Origin: Chitinophaga sp. S165
GTDB taxonomy: Bacteria > Bacteroidota > Bacteroidia > Chitinophagales > Chitinophagaceae
Assembly (NCBI RefSeq): GCF_003182155.1
Contig: NZ_QGTG01000002.1
Span: 496,001 to 560,000, forward strand
Length of the DNA: 64,000 bases
Direction: 5' to 3'
This document shows positions 60,990 to 64,000 of the stretch, in pieces. Made by a program: the position numbers and the translations under genes. Positions within the stretch are counted from its first letter, which is position 1. Every line of letters begins with the position of its first letter. The notes beneath the pieces were generated by a model. The model saw only the letters and a list, made by a program, of their open reading frames with translations, searched no databases and was not told the origin of the DNA.

Positions 60990-61379
60990 TTAGCGTTTAG
61001 AGAACTGGAAGCTTCTTCTAGCTTTAGCTTTACCTGGTTTCTTACGTTCAACGCTTCTTGGATCACGTTTCAGCAGACCAGCTGCTTTCAGTGCCGGACG
61101 GTATTCGATGTTCACTTCGCAAAGTGCACGTGCAATACCCAGCTTAATAGCTTCAGCCTGACCCTTGATACCACCACCGGCAGCATTTACCTTTATATCA
61201 AATTTATCTGTAGCGTCGATAGTCTTCAACGGCAGTTCTACCTGGTTCTGCAGGTATACCAGCGAGAAGTATTCTTTATAGTCTTTGTCGTTCACAACAA
61301 CGTTACCAGTACCCTTGCTGATGTACACACGGGCTACGGCTTCCTTACGACGACCAATAGTATTTTTTTGCTTTTCCAT
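60990..61379 (-). CDS. rpsI: 30S ribosomal protein S9
   Basis: A 129-residue S9. It starts KNTIGRRKEAVARVYISKGT, carries GGGIKGQAEAIKLGIARALC, and ends with the conserved KKPGKAKARRSFQFSKR that reaches the P-site. It follows rplM by 14 bases in the conserved rplM-rpsI order. Confidence 0.97.
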   Translation of the reverse strand: MEKQKNTIGRRKEAVARVYISKGTGNVVVNDKDYKEYFSLVYLQNQVELPLKTIDATDKFDIKVNAAGGGIKGQAEAIKLGIARALCEVNIEYRPALKAAGLLKRDPRSVERKKPGKAKARRSFQFSKR

Positions 61380-61393
61380 GTATCAGAGAAAAA

Positions 61394-61837
61394 TTAGAAA
61401 GTTAATGTTTTCGGTTTCTGCGCAGCGTGTGGATGCTCAGCGCCTGCATATACAAACAGTTTTTTGTACATAGCACGTCCCAGACGGTTCTTAGGCAGCA
61501 TACCTTTTACAGCCCTTTCTATGATCAGTTCTGGTCTGCGACGAACCAGGTCTTTAGCAACTTCTGCCTTCTGACCACCTGGATAACCAGAGAAAGTCAG
61601 ATATTCCTTGTCATTCCATTTATTACCTGTGAACTGAACTTTTTCAGCGTTGATAACAATAATGAAATCACCACAGTCAGTGTGAGGTGTATAATAAGGC
61701 TTGTTCTTGCCTCTTAAGATTGCCGCAATCTTCGCGCTCATCCTACCCAAAGTCAGGTTGGTAGCGTCTACGATGTGCCATTCACGCGTTACAGTAGCGT
61801 CATTGGCCGATTTAGTCTTGAAGCTTAAAGTGTTCAT
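61394..61837 (-). CDS. rplM: 50S ribosomal protein L13
   Basis: A 147-residue L13, starting at [20 protein letters not shown]. The frame can be read back to 61885, but that extension is hydrophobic and unlike L13. Signatures: [55 protein letters not shown] and the terminal [13 protein letters not shown]. It heads the rplM-rpsI-rpsB-tsf operon. Confidence 0.96.
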   Translation of the reverse strand: MNTLSFKTKSANDATVTREWHIVDATNLTLGRMSAKIAAILRGKNKPYYTPHTDCGDFIIVINAEKVQFTGNKWNDKEYLTFSGYPGGQKAEVAKDLVRRRPELIIERAVKGMLPKNRLGRAMYKKLFVYAGAEHPHAAQKPKTLTF

Positions 61838-61877
61838 TATAGTATATAATAAAGTTTCTACGTCTGATATAACTATC

Positions 61878-61903
61878 CCAAACAAATTGGGAGTGCAAAA
61901 CTA
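61878..61903 (-). promoter_or_regulatory. -7 element and leader hairpin of the rplM operon
   Basis: On the minus strand TAGTTTTG (61896-61903) matches TAnnTTTG. It is followed directly by a small palindrome CCCAATTTGTTTGGG (61878-61892) which would lie at the 5' end of the transcript. Ribosomal-protein leaders often fold into feedback elements, but this short hairpin is only suggestive. Confidence 0.45.
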
Positions 61904-62288
61904 ATCCTCTTAATTCATATTACCATACTTTTGAGGAACTTTTTTGAAAGACACCCTTGCAATGAATTGATTTTCAATAATAATTTTGACATACAATTAT
62001 CAACACATGACCTGGATATTTTTATCAGACTATTTTAGTATTGTAAATCATCAGAAAACACTTATTTATATTTAAACATAAGATGGATGCCCAATAAAAT
62101 AAGCCATTACTGGTAACTTAAAGTGCCATTTCCCCAACCTATACTGCTTTTGAGCCCTTGCCGCCTGATCGCCCATTCCCAGCTCTTCCTTACGTCCTGC
62201 ACCCTGAACGAGCCCCCTCAGAATAAGGGAAGTCGTCCCTTCCCAGGACTAAAAACCGACAAAAATACGCCTGGAAAGCCTACAATAG
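61904..62288. other. Intergenic region, no gene
   Basis: The rplM side (61904-62110) is AT-rich; the next part is pyrimidine-rich on the plus strand. A small hairpin AAGGGA/TCCCTT is at about 62227-62243. A 99-codon frame from 62123 reads through the palindrome that follows and looks non-coding. Confidence 0.45.
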
Positions 62289-62359
62289 GCCATCAACTAT
62301 GCTTATCCCTTTATCTTCCCTTCAGAAGGGAAGATAAAGGGATAAGCATAGTTGATGGC
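62289..62359. repeat. 71-bp perfect palindrome (35-bp arms, 1-bp centre)
   Basis: The left arm runs 62289-62323 and the right arm 62325-62359. Every base of the right arm is the complement of the left, with only A62324 in the middle. Beyond the arms a further 6 positions pair with wobbles (62283-62288 with 62360-62365). A transcript from either strand would fold into a 35-41-bp hairpin with almost no loop. No T-run follows, so it is not an ordinary terminator. Confidence 0.9.
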
Positions 62360-62437
62360 TTGTTGCACAAGAGCTATATAAGCTTGGCGGTCAGACAACC
62401 CACTCGTTCTACTTTTTTTTAGGTCCGGGGCCTTATG

Positions 62438-62465
62438 AAAAAAGGCCGGGAAAGAAACCTTCCCG
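62438..62465 (-). terminator. Terminator of the YugP-type protease gene
   Basis: The stem CGGGAA/TTCCCG (62447-62452 and 62460-62465) is followed on the minus strand by GGCC and a T6 run (62438-62443). The T-run of the adjacent GGCCTT hairpin lies beside it. Confidence 0.65.
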
Positions 62466-62498
62466 ACCTAGCATATTGATTAACAGATGATAATAAAA

Positions 62499-63188
62499 TT
62501 AATCCCGGTTCCTGGCGCCGGCATAGATCATTATATACTGCAACAGGGTCACAACAGAAGCGATCGCTGCTACCACATAGGTCATTGCGGCCCACCAAAG
62601 GGCATTTTTCGCCTTATCATGCTCTTCCCTTCGCATGATATTGGTATTGTCCAGCCAGGCCAGTGCCCTCCTGGAAGCGTCAAATTCCACCGGTAGTGTC
62701 ACCAGCGCGAAAAGCGTTGTCACCCCAAACAGGGTGATACCTCCCAGTAATAAAGATGGAAATACATTAATAAGCAGGATACCGCCTAAAAGCACCCATT
62801 GTACTAGATTGGAACTGAACTGTACAGCCGGTACCAGCTTAGAACGCATATTCAGCCAGGGATAGGCCTTCTGATGCTGCACCGCGTGCCCGCACTCATG
62901 CGCGGCCACGGCCGCAGCCGATACATTCGCCCCGGAATATACATCCGGGCTCAGGTTTACAGTTTTATTGGTAGGATCATAGTGGTCAGATAAGAACCCG
63001 TCTACGGAAACAACCTGTACGTCATATATCCCATTGTCTTTCAACATCTTTTCCGCAATCTGCTTACCCGTTAATCCCGAAGAGGTCGGTATGGCGCTGA
63101 ATTCTCTGAATTTACTCTTCAACCTCCAGCTTACCAACATGCTGATCCCGATAAAGATCAGCGACATGAACATAATGCCAGGTGTCAT
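62499..63188 (-). CDS. YugP-type membrane zinc metallopeptidase
   Basis: A 229-residue protein. The N-terminal helix (about residues 4-21) anchors it; the HECGH motif at 97-101 gives His97, Glu98 and His101 of a zinc site, preceded by NVSAAAVAAH. Three further hydrophobic helices lie at about 125-150, 150-165 and 200-222. This matches the neutral zinc metallopeptidase family (YugP, DUF2268-unrelated), whose substrate is unknown. The PVEFDASRRALAWLDNT segment is characteristic. Confidence 0.88.
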   Translation of the reverse strand: MTPGIMFMSLIFIGISMLVSWRLKSKFREFSAIPTSSGLTGKQIAEKMLKDNGIYDVQVVSVDGFLSDHYDPTNKTVNLSPDVYSGANVSAAAVAAHECGHAVQHQKAYPWLNMRSKLVPAVQFSSNLVQWVLLGGILLINVFPSLLLGGITLFGVTTLFALVTLPVEFDASRRALAWLDNTNIMRREEHDKAKNALWWAAMTYVVAAIASVVTLLQYIMIYAGARNRD

Positions 63189-63610
63189 ACTATTTCAAAT
63201 GAAGTTTAAATCAATACAAAATTACAGGTAAGTACGATCAAATTAGTGTCCAAACCGTGCCTTCGGACCGGATTTAGGATTTCATTAAGAAATGGTCCGG
63301 CTTCCTAACTTTTTTCCTGCCAATTAGGGAATTTCACTCTGTCAATATGTCGTTTTATAAAGTTTCAGAAGGGCAATCCGGACGATATGACAGATATAAT
63401 TTATGCTTTTATGACGCCAATTTCATATATAATTTATGGCGGCATCATTCCTATTTATCAACCCTTTACGCTCTTTTAATGAAAGTATAATTCGATGCCT
63501 GTAACCGCTGAAACGTGCTATGGTGGCAGATCTGTCACATTACGAAAAGTCGTCAAAAGTTATTCACATCAATTAAATAAACTTTTTTATTCTGTAGCCA
63601 TTTAGTAATT
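63189..63610. other. Divergent intergenic region, no gene
   Basis: About 420 AT-rich bases. GGACCGG and CCGGACC-type inverted parts at about 63267-63304 form a weak hairpin. No ORF or tRNA is seen before the small-RNA candidate at 63611. Confidence 0.45.
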
Positions 63611-63680
63611 TAGACGTGAATTTAATGGGTTAGTAAGTAGAAAGAGTCAGCAGAAATTTCTGTTGGCTCTTTTCTTTTTT
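63611..63680 (+). ncRNA. Candidate small RNA, copy B (conserved block plus terminator)
   Basis: TAGACGTGAATTTAATGG (63611-63628) matches the block at 7783 in 15 of 18 positions. AGAAAGAG (63639-63646) follows, then a stem AGAGTCAGCAG/CTGTTGGCTCT (with G-U pairs, about 63642-63671) and TTTCTTTTTT. There is no upstream plus-strand gene to terminate, so this is an orphan terminator. Like copy A it lies about 150 bases before a plus-strand gene. Confidence 0.5.
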
Positions 63681-63806
63681 ACCCGATTTTGAGCTGCCCC
63701 TTTTTCCGGAAAATTTTAACGCTTTAAACAACCTTTCTCTCATTTTTTTCCATCATCATCTCATCGTTTTTATTTTTCTTTTTAATGGAGCGGAATATTT
63801 CCGTTT

Positions 63807-63814
63807 TAAATTTG
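63807..63814 (+). promoter_or_regulatory. Probable -7 element of radA, close to the start codon
   Basis: TAAATTTG matches TAnnTTTG exactly, only 4 bases before the ATG at 63819. Transcription from it would begin at or near the ATG, giving a leaderless or nearly leaderless mRNA. No good -33 box at standard spacing. Confidence 0.4.
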
Positions 63815-63818
63815 CTGC

Positions 63819-64000
63819 ATGAAAATTAAAACTGCGTTCTTCTGTCAGAATTGTGGATACGAATCAGCTAAATGGACTGGTAAATGTCCAAGTTGTGGTC
63901 AATGGAATACATTCGTTGAAGAGAAAGTACAAAAGGATATCCCTTTACGTAATACTAACTGGCAACCTGAAAAAGAGAACGGCAGATCTGATAACATTGT
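63819..64000 (+). CDS. radA: DNA repair protein RadA, N-terminal part (3' end outside window)
   Basis: The first 60 codons, [20 protein letters not shown] followed by [18 protein letters not shown], show the N-terminal zinc finger of RadA/Sms with Cys9, Cys12, Cys23 and Cys26. RadA is a RecA-like branch-migration helicase in recombination and in natural transformation. The rest lies past the right edge. Confidence 0.9.
   Translation, partial: MKIKTAFFCQNCGYESAKWTGKCPSCGQWNTFVEEKVQKDIPLRNTNWQPEKENGRSDNI

Noticed and set aside
62123-62422. 99-codon plus-strand ORF spanning the 71-bp palindrome
   Set aside because: Half of it is palindrome, the composition is unlike coding regions nearby and no domain is seen; treated as non-coding.
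1-64000. tRNA, rRNA, CRISPR array, intact IS element or prophage
   Set aside because: I scanned the intergenic regions by eye and saw no TpsiC-type motif with cloverleaf, no regular repeat-spacer array, and no transposase or phage gene besides the degenerate Y1-like protein.

Overview
The window looks like a chromosomal segment of a Bacteroidota bacterium, most likely a Chitinophaga-like member of the Chitinophagaceae. This rests on SusD/RagB-type and many other Bacteroidota lipoproteins, -7 promoter elements of the form TAnnTTTG, near absence of Shine-Dalgarno sequences, a long-form IspG, a split MetH, a THX ribosomal protein and ribosomal protein S2 with a long Gly/Arg/Pro tail. No tRNA, rRNA, CRISPR array, prophage or intact insertion sequence was seen. 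The identification is inferred from gene content only.

Layout, left half. 1-8000: end of an unrecognised gene, a LutB-type iron-sulfur protein, a small YqaE/Pmp3 membrane protein, an ECF sigma/anti-sigma pair whose anti-sigma carries a TonB-like C-terminus, then comEC and purH in one transcription unit. 8000-20400: a tricorn-like protease, CarB without its regulatory domain, a lipoprotein, an MFS transporter with its DeoR-type regulator, a 5'-nucleotidase, a REP-transposase-like protein with a damaged active site, and a tandem-HTH regulator facing a 98-residue protein across an AT-rich gap. 20500-32300: acetyl-CoA synthetase, an orphan SusD-like lipoprotein, an alpha/beta hydrolase, an L,D-transpeptidase, an M16 protease, and a second sigma/anti-sigma operon that also encodes a beta-barrel protein and a small lipoprotein.

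Right half. 32600-43900: kbl, a class D beta-lactamase-like lipoprotein preceded by a large repeat-rich dyad, batB-batC, ispG, a small repeat protein, a LysR regulator, a lipocalin-like lipoprotein, and a third sigma factor followed by two paralogous anti-sigma proteins. 43900-54900: a UvrD-type helicase fused to an iron-sulfur nuclease, an Ig-like lipoprotein, recR, a small-peptide transcription unit on the minus strand, and a split methionine synthase (metH) preceded by a clear SAM-II-type riboswitch pseudoknot; then exonuclease III. 54900-64000: DUF4286, HU, THX, pdxH, a DUF3298 lipoprotein, pyrH, the rplM-rpsI-rpsB-tsf translation operon, a 71-bp perfect palindrome, a YugP-type membrane protease and the start of radA.

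Most genes are housekeeping or envelope functions. The most notable signals are non-coding: the SAM-II pseudoknot before metH, two copies of a conserved 18-nt block plus terminator hairpin (7783 and 63611) that look like one small-RNA family, the 71-bp palindrome at 62289, 11-bp-period repeats at two intergenic sites, and a promoter-driven pair of tiny ORFs at 49548-49928. Three ECF sigma systems with three different anti-sigma architectures within 43 kb are also notable.
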